Below are positions 1 to 5,385 of a stretch of DNA of 6,621 nt, piece by piece. The stretch spans positions 1 to 6,621 of the forward strand of contig LKMM01000150.1 in the NCBI GenBank assembly GCA_001563885.1, read 5' to 3'. Every line of letters starts with the position of its first letter. Within the stretch, counting starts at the first letter, position 1. The stretch comes from Natrialbaceae archaeon B1-Br10_E2g27 (GTDB taxonomy: Archaea > Halobacteriota > Halobacteria > Halobacteriales > Natrialbaceae). Made by a program: the position numbers and the translations under genes. Below the pieces are notes generated by a model, which saw only the letters and a program-made list of their open reading frames with translations, was not told where the DNA came from and searched no databases.

Positions 1-83
1 CCGAGTTCACGACCGACTGCCACGGCACGCTCGCGTTCGTCGTCCGAAATCCGTCCACCGCCAATGACGCTGACTCGAGGCAT
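1..83 (-). CDS. TIGR00725 / LOG-like nucleotide-binding protein, N-terminal fragment
   Basis: This is a partial leftward gene; only its first 27 codons and two further bases are inside the window. It starts at the ATG complementary to 81-83. The translation opens with MPRVSVIGGG, followed by an acidic helix rich in Asp, Glu and Arg. That is a first beta strand running into a glycine-rich loop, as at the start of TIGR00725 / lysine-decarboxylase-like (LOG, SLOG superfamily) proteins, which are Rossmann-type nucleotide-binding proteins of usually about 150-180 residues. Some LOG relatives are cytokinin-nucleotide phosphoribohydrolases, but the archaeal TIGR00725 group has no firm function that I know of. 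The catalytic PGGxGT-type region would lie outside the window, so the assignment rests on the N-terminus alone. The gene is divergent from mdh. A TATA-like element 27-33 bases upstream of the ATG supports this start. Confidence 0.68.
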   Translation of the reverse strand, partial: MPRVSVIGGGRISDDERERAVAVGREL

Positions 84-109
84 TACTCGAGCGGGCGGGC
101 TATCTCCTC

Positions 110-116
110 TTTATCG
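110..116 (-). promoter_or_regulatory. TATA-like element for the leftward LOG-like gene
   Basis: Read on the minus strand this is CGATAAA, centred about 30 bases upstream of the ATG at 83. That spacing would put transcription initiation at or a few bases before the start codon, giving a leaderless or near-leaderless mRNA as is usual in haloarchaea. The call is inferred from position and composition only. Confidence 0.4.
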
Positions 117-139
117 ATTCGATCCCTCGGGGGAGCGGT

Positions 140-173
140 ATGGACGACGAAGCTGTCCATCGAGATGCTCGAT
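140..173. promoter_or_regulatory. Two adjoining dyads in the divergent intergenic region (possible operator)
   Basis: Two perfect short inverted repeats lie side by side. ATGGAC (140-145) and GTCCAT (155-160) are separated by 9 bases. ATCGAG (159-164) and CTCGAT (168-173) are separated by 3 bases. The pair sits between the TATA-like elements of the leftward LOG-like gene and of mdh, where a shared regulator could bind. Six-base arms can arise by chance, and no known haloarchaeal operator consensus was recognised, so this is only a candidate. Confidence 0.3.
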
Positions 174-222
174 TCGTTGCGATGAGTTCGACGGTCGACG
201 TATTCTCTATCGTCAATTTCGG

Positions 223-229
223 TTTAACG
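223..229 (+). promoter_or_regulatory. Upstream copy of a TTTAACG element before mdh
   Basis: TTTAACG occurs here and again at 246-252, exactly 23 bases apart and both preceded by CGG or CGGA. The downstream copy is at promoter distance from the mdh start. This copy could be a second, upstream promoter giving a leader of about 25 bases, or half of a repeated binding site. Spacing close to two helical turns would place both copies on the same DNA face. Confidence 0.3.
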
Positions 230-244
230 TGAAGAATCCGACGG

Positions 245-250
245 ATTTAA
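245..250 (+). promoter_or_regulatory. TATA box of mdh
   Basis: ATTTAA is centred about 31 bases upstream of the mdh ATG at 279, so initiation would fall roughly at 272-276 and the leader would be only a few bases long. A GAGG at 265-268 could act as a weak ribosome-binding site only if transcription starts further upstream, for example from the TTTAACG copy at 223-229. Confidence 0.5.
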
Positions 251-278
251 CGCGTGGGCTGGCTGAGGATTACGTGGT

Positions 279-1193
279 ATGACGAAAGTTAGCGTGGTCG
301 GTGCGGCCGGAACGGTCGGGGCCGCAGCGGGCTACAACATCGCGCTTCGGGGCGTTGCAGACGAACTCGTCTTCGTGGACATTCCGGATCAAGAAGAGAC
401 CACGATTGGGCAGGCCGCCGACGTCAACCACGGGGCGGCCTACGACTCGAACACGACGGTTCGGCAAGGCGACTACGAGGATACGGCCGGCTCGGACGTC
501 GTCGTCATCACGGCGGGTATCCCGCGCCAGCCCGGTCAGACGCGAATCGACCTTGCGGGCGACAACGCGCCGATCATGGAAGACATCGGCTCCCAGCTCG
601 CCGAGTACAACGACGATTTCGTCACTGTGACCACCTCGAACCCGGTCGACCTACTCAACCGACACCTGTATGAATCCGGCGAGCGCGCCCGCGAGAAGGT
701 AGTCGGATTCGGCGGCCGACTCGACTCCGCGCGGTTCCGGTATGTTATCGCCGAACGGTACGATGCCCCAGTCCAGAACGTCGAGGCGACAATCTTGGGC
801 GAACACGGCGACGCACAGGTCCCGGTCTTCTCGAAAGTTCGCGTCGACGGCCAGGATCTGGAGTTTACCGACGAGGAGAAAGAACAGCTCCTCTCTGAAC
901 TTCAGACCTCGGCGATGAACGTTATCGAAAAGAAAGGCGCAACCGAGTGGGGGCCAGCCACGGGCGTTGGCCACACCGTCGAGGCCATCCTCCGCGATAC
1001 GGGCGAGGTCCTGCCGTGTAGTGTCGTCCTCGAGGGCGAGTACGGCCAAGAGGACACCGCCTTCGGCGTCCCGTGTAAACTCGGCAGCGACGGTATCGAG
1101 GAGGTCGTCGAGTGGGATCTCACCGAGTTCGAGCGCAACCAACTCGGCGAGGCGGCTGAAAAGCTCTCCGAGCAGTACGAAAAAATCACATAA
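279..1193 (+). CDS. mdh: Malate dehydrogenase, LDH-like type
   Basis: This cytoplasmic enzyme interconverts malate and oxaloacetate with NAD(H) in the citric acid cycle. The 304-residue length matches the haloarchaeal LDH-like malate dehydrogenases, such as the well-studied Haloarcula enzyme. The Rossmann loop GAAGTVG is at residues 8-14. Asp34 at the end of strand 2 is the residue that favours NAD over NADP. The substrate loop IPRQPGQTR (81-89) carries Arg83 and Arg89. Arg83 is the position occupied by Gln in lactate dehydrogenases (LDH residue 102), so the sequence specifies a malate rather than a lactate enzyme. Asp149 and Arg152 (LDSAR) and catalytic His176 in GEHGD complete the active site. 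The acidic surface composition fits a high-salt cytoplasm. The ATG at 279 is chosen because it begins the first strand directly before the Rossmann loop and lies just downstream of a TATA box. The gene converges on the ferredoxin gene across a 57-base gap. Confidence 0.97.
   Translation: MTKVSVVGAAGTVGAAAGYNIALRGVADELVFVDIPDQEETTIGQAADVNHGAAYDSNTTVRQGDYEDTAGSDVVVITAGIPRQPGQTRIDLAGDNAPIMEDIGSQLAEYNDDFVTVTTSNPVDLLNRHLYESGERAREKVVGFGGRLDSARFRYVIAERYDAPVQNVEATILGEHGDAQVPVFSKVRVDGQDLEFTDEEKEQLLSELQTSAMNVIEKKGATEWGPATGVGHTVEAILRDTGEVLPCSVVLEGEYGQEDTAFGVPCKLGSDGIEEVVEWDLTEFERNQLGEAAEKLSEQYEKIT
1180..1185 (-). terminator. Possible oligo-T terminator of the ferredoxin transcript
   Basis: Six consecutive A residues on the plus strand read as T6 on the minus strand, 66-71 bases beyond the ferredoxin stop. 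Archaeal RNA polymerase terminates at oligo-U without needing a hairpin. If used, the site lies inside the last codons of mdh, so the convergent transcripts would overlap at their 3' ends. The T-run is direct observation; its use as a terminator is inference. Confidence 0.35.
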
Positions 1194-1250
1194 CCAACCG
1201 CAGCAGACGCCTGGCTGGGGCCGGCGTAATCCTCGAGCGTTCGACCCCGC

Positions 1251-1499
1251 TTACGGAATTATCTGCTCGCCGTCGTCATCGTAGACTCTAATCGCGTCGA
1301 CCGGACAGGTCCGGGCGGCGAACTTCGCGTCGAGTTCGGCATCTTCGGGAATCTCTCGGACGTAGACCCCGTCTTCGGGCTCGTCGGCCTCGAGCAACAC
1401 GGCCTTGCCCGTGTCTTTGTCCTTCTCGAAACCATCTCCCCACTCGGCGACACACTGGTACATTCCGATGCAGGTATCCTCGTCGAATTCGATTTTCAT
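1251..1499 (-). CDS. Small acidic ferredoxin with three cysteines, probable [3Fe-4S] or atypical [4Fe-4S] type
   Basis: This 82-residue soluble electron carrier is related to single-cluster ferredoxins (COG1141-like). The N-terminal motif is CIGMYQC (residues 10-16), and the fourth-ligand cysteine sits in CPVDAI (Cys65). These are the only three cysteines. The usual second ligand of a CxxCxxC motif is Met13. In known single-cluster ferredoxins, a non-cysteine at this position (Asp, His, Ala and others) goes with a [3Fe-4S] cluster or a labile fourth iron. The stretch between Cys16 and Cys65 is long and acidic. Overall there are about 24 Asp/Glu against 8 Lys/Arg, as expected for a halophile. 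It is not the plant-type [2Fe-2S] ferredoxin that is abundant in haloarchaea. The ATG at 1499 is the only start that keeps the cluster motif. The redox partner is unknown; neither flanking gene is an obvious one. Confidence 0.88.
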   Translation of the reverse strand: MKIEFDEDTCIGMYQCVAEWGDGFEKDKDTGKAVLLEADEPEDGVYVREIPEDAELDAKFAARTCPVDAIRVYDDDGEQIIP

Positions 1500-1500
1500 A

Positions 1501-1506
1501 CCTCCT
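1501..1506 (-). promoter_or_regulatory. Perfect Shine-Dalgarno-like AGGAGG abutting the ferredoxin start
   Basis: The minus strand reads AGGAGG, one T, then ATG. The sequence matches the anti-Shine-Dalgarno end of 16S rRNA, but one base of spacing is far below the usual 5-9. With a TATA-like element only about 25 bases upstream of the ATG, the hexamer may lie outside the mRNA. Its role is therefore unclear. Confidence 0.3.
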
Positions 1507-1520
1507 GTTTGGACGACGCG

Positions 1521-1527
1521 ACTAAAG
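1521..1527 (-). promoter_or_regulatory. TATA-like element of the ferredoxin gene
   Basis: CTTTAGT on the minus strand is centred about 25 bases upstream of the ferredoxin ATG at 1499. This places initiation at or next to the start codon and predicts a leaderless transcript. The rest of the 1500-1612 divergent gap shows no comparable element at promoter distance for the rightward membrane-protein gene. Confidence 0.42.
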
Positions 1528-1612
1528 CCCTGACGGGACCGAAGCCATCGGTTGGTCTACGTGCCGACGGTCAGTTCACCGCGACTGGGACCTGCCATGA
1601 CTAATCGAAATA

Positions 1613-2311
1613 GTGAACTATCCAACCGCAGTTGCATTTACCGTGTACTCGTCGTGGAAACGATCACAGGCTGGCTTTGTCGGGGTGATTTTTGCGAACC
1701 TCGCGTCGCTGGTCGTGATCTGGTGGTACGACTGGCAAGCCCATGCTCTCCTGTTGGCCTACTGGCTCGAGGCTGGCGTCATCGGAGCGATCTACGTTGG
1801 GAAGATCCACCGGGCCGAAGGGACCGACGATCCCGGAGCGATTCGCTCGTTCATTGATATCGACGGCGAACCCCCTGAGGCCTACATCGGGAGACCGAAT
1901 CGAGAGATTGCGGGTGCGCTCGCTGGGAACTACGCTACGTTCTGGCTCATTTTGGGTGCGTTCGTCGTGTTGATCCCGTTCTTTGAACAAGACATCCCGA
2001 TTGCGCCCGCGAGTCCGTTCGTCGTCGCCCTCGTTGCTGCTAGCCTCGTCGTCTCGCATCTCTTTTCGTACTGGTATGAGTATCTCGGCGGCCGCGAGTA
2101 CGAACGCCGTGGTCCCGTCTCGTTGCTGGTCGAACCGGGGCCGCGGTTTCTGGCGCTCTTTGGTGCCACCTTCGTCGGGACAGGCGTCGCCACGTTCACA
2201 CGAGAACCCATGGGGGCGATACTCGTTCTCATCTTTTTTAAGACCTGTGCCGATCTTCTCGCTCATCGACGCGAGCGAAAGCGAGCCCTCCGAGGACTCG
2301 AGGAGACGTAG
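1613..2311 (+). CDS. Six-helix integral membrane protein, DUF6498-like
   Basis: This is a 232-residue membrane protein of unknown function. Hydrophobic segments are visible at about residues 21-38, 43-62, 104-123, 134-152, 177-195 and 198-215. The loop of about 40 residues between helices 2 and 3 is polar and acidic. Tryptophan/tyrosine-rich stretches (IWWYDW, 36-41; AYWLEAG, 49-55) and the end of the last helix followed by basic residues (KTCADLLAHRRER, 210-222) fit my recollection of the DUF6498 family, whose members carry YWxE and K-x-x-x-D-L-x-x-H signatures. No enzymatic motif was recognised. The GTG at 1613 is chosen because the same frame has a stop at 1598; GTG 1643 (residue 11) is an alternative that keeps all helices. 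An ATG at 1597 is in a different frame. No convincing promoter precedes it. The gene is divergent from the ferredoxin and lies 51 bases before hel308, which has its own TATA box. Confidence 0.8.
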   Translation: MNYPTAVAFTVYSSWKRSQAGFVGVIFANLASLVVIWWYDWQAHALLLAYWLEAGVIGAIYVGKIHRAEGTDDPGAIRSFIDIDGEPPEAYIGRPNREIAGALAGNYATFWLILGAFVVLIPFFEQDIPIAPASPFVVALVAASLVVSHLFSYWYEYLGGREYERRGPVSLLVEPGPRFLALFGATFVGTGVATFTREPMGAILVLIFFKTCADLLAHRRERKRALRGLEET

Positions 2312-2331
2312 CCATCGGCCAGAGACGACAG

Positions 2332-2337
2332 TTTAAA
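2332..2337 (+). promoter_or_regulatory. TATA box of the hel308-cgi121 operon
   Basis: TTTAAA is centred about 28 bases upstream of the hel308 ATG at 2363 and predicts a leaderless transcript. It lies in the 51-base gap after the membrane-protein gene, so the helicase operon need not depend on read-through. This is the clearest promoter element in the window. Confidence 0.62.
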
Positions 2338-2362
2338 TCACGGGACGGCCAAAGGGCGGCTA

Positions 2363-4720
2363 ATGAACGTCGAGGAGCTGTCGGGGCTCCCCCCGGGAGC
2401 GCTCGAGCACTTTCGTGAGGAAGGGGTAGAGGAGTTGTATCCGCCACAGGCTGCGGCGGTTGAGAAGGGGGCGACCGACGGCGAAAATCTCGTTGCGGCC
2501 GTTCCAACCGCGAGCGGGAAGACGATGATCGCCGCTTTGGCGATGTTGTCAGCAGTCCAGCGCGGTGGGAAAGCCCTCTATATCGTCCCGCTTCGAGCAC
2601 TCGCAAGCGAAAAACAGGCCGAGTTCGAGGCCTACGAACGCTTCGGCGTCACGACGGGCGTGACGACCGGCAACTACGAATCGACAAGCGACTGGCTTGC
2701 GACCAAAGACATCATCGTCGCCACCAGCGAAAAGGTCGACTCGCTCGTGCGAAACGGTGCCGATTGGCTCTCTGAGCTAACCTGTGTCGTCTCCGATGAG
2801 GTCCATCTCATCGACGACCGAACTCGGGGACCAACGCTCGAGGTGACGCTCGCGAAACTCCGCCGGCTCAACCCGACACTACAGGTGGTCGCGCTGTCGG
2901 CGACGGTCGGCAACGCCGACGAAATCGCAGACTGGCTCGAGGCCTCGCTCGTCGACCGCGAGTGGCGACCGATCGACCTCCGAATGGGCGTCCACTACGG
3001 CAACGCCTTGAATTTCGATGATGGCTCGACTCGGGAGGTGCCCGTCGAGGGAACCGAAAAACAGGAGGCTGCACTCGTCCGCGATATTCTGGCTGAGGGG
3101 GGCTCTTCGCTCGTCTTCGTCAACTCCCGGCGCAATGCCGAAGCAGCGGCCCGCCGACTGGGCGGCGTCTCGAGTGAGACACTCACCGACGACGAGCAAG
3201 CCGATCTGGCCGACCTCGCCGCAGCGATCCGCGACGATAGCGACACCGAGACGAGCCGAGAACTGGCCGACTGTGTCGAACGCGGTTCAGCGTTTCACCA
3301 CGCCGGGCTCTCTGCGACCCAGCGGAGCCTCGTCGAAGATGCCTTCCGGGAGCGCTTGCTCAAGGTTATCTCGGCGACGCCCACCCTGGCGGCAGGTGTC
3401 AACACGCCTGCCCGCCGGGTGATCGTCCGGGACTGGCGACGGTTCGATCCTAGCGCGGGCGGGATGGCTCCCCTCGACGTCCTCGAGGTCCACCAGATGA
3501 TGGGGCGGGCGGGTCGGCCGGGACTCGATCCCTACGGCGAAGCTGTCCTACTCGCCAAGAGTCACGAGGATAGCGAGGAGCTGTTCGACCGCTACATTTG
3601 GGCTGATCCTGAACCCGTTCGGTCGAAACTGGCCGCCCAGCCCGCCTTGCGAACCCACGTCCTCGCCACCATCGCCTCCGGCTTCGCCCGCACCCGCAAC
3701 GGACTCCTCGAGTTCCTCGAGGCGACGTTGTATGCGAGTCAATCGAGCGAAGCCGGCCGTCTCGAGCGGGTTACAGACGAGGTGCTTGTGTATCTCGAGC
3801 GCAACGACTTCATCGAACGGGGTGGCGACGAGGCGTCGAAGGCCTCCGCGGAGAGTGCGTTCACCGCAGCAGCCGACCTCTCCTCGGACAATTCGAACGA
3901 AGAGCTCGAGGCGACGAATCTCGGCCACACCGTCTCGCGGCTCTATCTCGATCCGATGAGCGCCGCCGAGATTGTCCACGGCCTCGAGACGGCCGACGAC
4001 CGCCCGACGGCGCTTGGACTTTACCAACTCGTCTCCCGGACCCCGGATATGTACGAACTCTACTTGCGTTCGGGCGAGGCAGAACGCTTCGGTGAGTTAT
4101 TTTACGAACGTGAGGCCGAACTACTCGGTGACCCGCCAAGCGAGTTCGAAGAGAATCGCTTCGAGGACTGGCTTGCAGCCCTCAAAACGGGAAAATTACT
4201 CGAGGATTGGGCTGAGGAAACCGACGAGGAGACCATCACGGAACGCTATTCGATCGGCCCCGGTGACCTCCGCGGAAAGGTCGACACCGCCGAGTGGCTG
4301 CTCGGTGCGGCTGAATCGCTGGCCCGCGAGATCGATTCAGAGTGGACCGTCGCCGTCAGAGAGGCCCGTGCTCGGGTCGAACACGGCGTGAGCGAGGAAC
4401 TGCTCGAGTTGGTCTCGGTCAGCGGCGTTGGCCGCAAGCGTGCCCGTAGGCTCTATGGGGCTGGCATTGAGGAACCGGCAGCCCTGCGCAGTGTGGACAA
4501 GGGTGTCGTCTTGGCCGTCCTGAAAGGCGAGAAGACTGCAGAGACTATTCTCGAGAACGCCGGCCGCGAGGACCCCTCGATGGATGGTGTCGAACCAATC
4601 GATCCCGACACCGGTGAACTGACCGCCACGTCGACGAGCACGGGCAGCGGCGGTGGGACTAGCGCGTCGACTCGAGAGGGATCCGATGATGAAACCCAAG
4701 CAAGCCTGGGTGATTTCTGA
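2363..4720 (+). CDS. hel308: Hel308-type (Ski2-like) ATP-dependent DNA helicase
   Basis: This 3'-to-5' superfamily 2 DNA helicase acts on stalled replication forks and branched DNA; archaeal homologues are called Hel308 or Hjm. At 785 residues it is full length. The Q-motif YPPQ is at 26-29 and Walker A (VPTASGKT) at 47-54, with Lys53. The DEVH box is at 145-148 and SAT (motif III) at 179-181. Motif IV is near 249-256, HHAG at 312-315, motif V (ATPTLAAGVN) at 338-347 and motif VI (QMMGRAGRPG) at 378-387. A winged-helix region (about 405-530), a ratchet helical domain and a helix-hairpin-helix (SVSGVGRKRARRLYGAG, 685-701) follow. Two low-complexity stretches are seen: a Ser/Ala/Asp-rich insert near 486-515 and a Gly/Ser/Thr tail near 735-778. 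The last seven residues, QASLGDF, resemble a PCNA-interacting (PIP) box. The ATG at 2363 lies 28 bases after a TATA box. The stop overlaps the cgi121 start. Confidence 0.97.
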   Translation: MNVEELSGLPPGALEHFREEGVEELYPPQAAAVEKGATDGENLVAAVPTASGKTMIAALAMLSAVQRGGKALYIVPLRALASEKQAEFEAYERFGVTTGVTTGNYESTSDWLATKDIIVATSEKVDSLVRNGADWLSELTCVVSDEVHLIDDRTRGPTLEVTLAKLRRLNPTLQVVALSATVGNADEIADWLEASLVDREWRPIDLRMGVHYGNALNFDDGSTREVPVEGTEKQEAALVRDILAEGGSSLVFVNSRRNAEAAARRLGGVSSETLTDDEQADLADLAAAIRDDSDTETSRELADCVERGSAFHHAGLSATQRSLVEDAFRERLLKVISATPTLAAGVNTPARRVIVRDWRRFDPSAGGMAPLDVLEVHQMMGRAGRPGLDPYGEAVLLAKSHEDSEELFDRYIWADPEPVRSKLAAQPALRTHVLATIASGFARTRNGLLEFLEATLYASQSSEAGRLERVTDEVLVYLERNDFIERGGDEASKASAESAFTAAADLSSDNSNEELEATNLGHTVSRLYLDPMSAAEIVHGLETADDRPTALGLYQLVSRTPDMYELYLRSGEAERFGELFYEREAELLGDPPSEFEENRFEDWLAALKTGKLLEDWAEETDEETITERYSIGPGDLRGKVDTAEWLLGAAESLAREIDSEWTVAVREARARVEHGVSEELLELVSVSGVGRKRARRLYGAGIEEPAALRSVDKGVVLAVLKGEKTAETILENAGREDPSMDGVEPIDPDTGELTATSTSTGSGGGTSASTREGSDDETQASLGDF
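4709..4714 (+). promoter_or_regulatory. Ribosome-binding site of cgi121 within the hel308 3' end
   Basis: GGTGAT matches part of the archaeal Shine-Dalgarno consensus GGAGGTGATC and ends five bases before the cgi121 ATG at 4720. The same six bases are the Gly783 and Asp784 codons of hel308. Spacing and match are good, and the site decides the cgi121 start. Confidence 0.65.
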
Positions 4721-5250
4721 TGGAGCTACTCGAGTGCCGACTCGCAGTTGCCGATCTCGATGCGTTCCTCGAGCGAATCGCCACGATAGCCGACCAATAT
4801 CAGGTGACGATCCAGACCTTCGACGCCAACTACGTCGCCGACCGAACCCACCTCGAACGTGCTGTTGCCTTTGCCGACCGGGCGATCGACCGCGGCGAAA
4901 ACGTCGCCCGCGACCGGGCGGTCGAAATCTTGCTCTACGCTGCGGGCCGTCGGCAGATCGATCGCGCCCTCGAGATGGGCGTTGCCGAAGGCGAGTGCAA
5001 CGCAGTGGTGCTGGTCGATGCGGATCCAGCCTCGGGCGACGACCGCGAGCCCGACAGCCGTGAATTTGGGGCCATCGAGGACCTCGCTGCTCTGGAGTCG
5101 GTCCTCGAGCAGATATCAACGCTCAAAGCCCCCGATACCGAGGTTCTCCGAACCTTCTTCGACATTTCGGAGGCCGAACTGGCGGCCACTGACGCCTCAC
5201 TTGCTGCCCTCGTTTGTGAGCGAGTCGCGTTGCTCGAAGTTAAAAAATAA
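4720..5250 (+). CDS. cgi121: KEOPS complex subunit Cgi121
   Basis: Cgi121 (TPRKB in animals) is an accessory subunit of the KEOPS complex, with Kae1, Bud32 and Pcc1. The complex transfers the threonylcarbamoyl group to A37 of ANN-decoding tRNAs (t6A). In the family, Cgi121 contacts Bud32 and binds the tRNA 3' CCA end. The 176-residue length is normal to slightly long. Family features are QTFDANYVADRTHLERAV (32-49), then a helical block ending in a conserved-looking AVEILLYAAGRRQIDRAL (67-84) and the Gly-containing turn and strand of NAVVLVD (94-100). An acidic insert (about 101-115) and a C-terminal helix pair ending in LLEVKK follow. The start is fixed by the TGATG overlap with the hel308 stop and by the GGTGAT site five bases upstream, so translation is probably coupled to the helicase. 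No other KEOPS gene is in the window. Confidence 0.92.
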   Translation: MELLECRLAVADLDAFLERIATIADQYQVTIQTFDANYVADRTHLERAVAFADRAIDRGENVARDRAVEILLYAAGRRQIDRALEMGVAEGECNAVVLVDADPASGDDREPDSREFGAIEDLAALESVLEQISTLKAPDTEVLRTFFDISEAELAATDASLAALVCERVALLEVKK

Positions 5251-5302
5251 CACGACGTTGGTTGACTCCGTGGCTGTGGCCGTCTCGTAGGAGTTGTACT
5301 GG

Positions 5303-5314
5303 TTTTGGCGTTTT
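5303..5314 (+). terminator. Oligo-T terminator region after cgi121
   Basis: Two T4 runs (5303-5306 and 5311-5314) lie 53-64 bases after the cgi121 stop, in a locally T-rich part of the 166-base gap. Paired oligo-T tracts fit intrinsic archaeal termination, although the runs are short. No strong hairpin is evident. The gap up to the ADH promoter shows nothing else recognisable. Confidence 0.35.
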
Positions 5315-5385
5315 GTGCTGTACATTTGAGTGCTCTCTGGGCTTGGTATTACGGTCAGTTCGTGTGAGGTCGATAGCGAACGTTT

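Noticed and set aside
64..282. A rightward 72-codon frame over the region upstream of mdh
   Set aside because: It overlaps the LOG-like gene start and the mdh promoter, is rich in Arg/Ser/Cys unlike acidic haloarchaeal proteins, and has no promoter or ribosome-binding site.
1234..1252. T-arm-like GAGCGTTCGACCCCGCT between mdh and the ferredoxin
   Set aside because: Stem pairing is only about four base pairs with an eight-base loop, and the 57-base gap is too short for a tRNA. No cloverleaf can be drawn.
3440..3450. GGTTCGATCC, similar to a tRNA T-loop (B box)
   Set aside because: It lies inside the hel308 reading frame (Arg-Arg-Phe-Asp-Pro) with no acceptor, D or anticodon arms around it.
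4565..4696. Repetitive-looking Gly/Ser/Thr-coding stretch near the hel308 3' end, as a possible tandem repeat or frameshift hotspot
   Set aside because: There is no regular repeat unit, the frame continues intact to the PIP-like tail, and a flexible low-complexity linker before a C-terminal motif explains it.
4337..5119. A 260-codon leftward frame opposite the hel308 end and cgi121
   Set aside because: Its translation is Arg/Gly/Pro-rich and basic, opposite in character to the acidic proteins here, and it is antisense to two well-supported genes.
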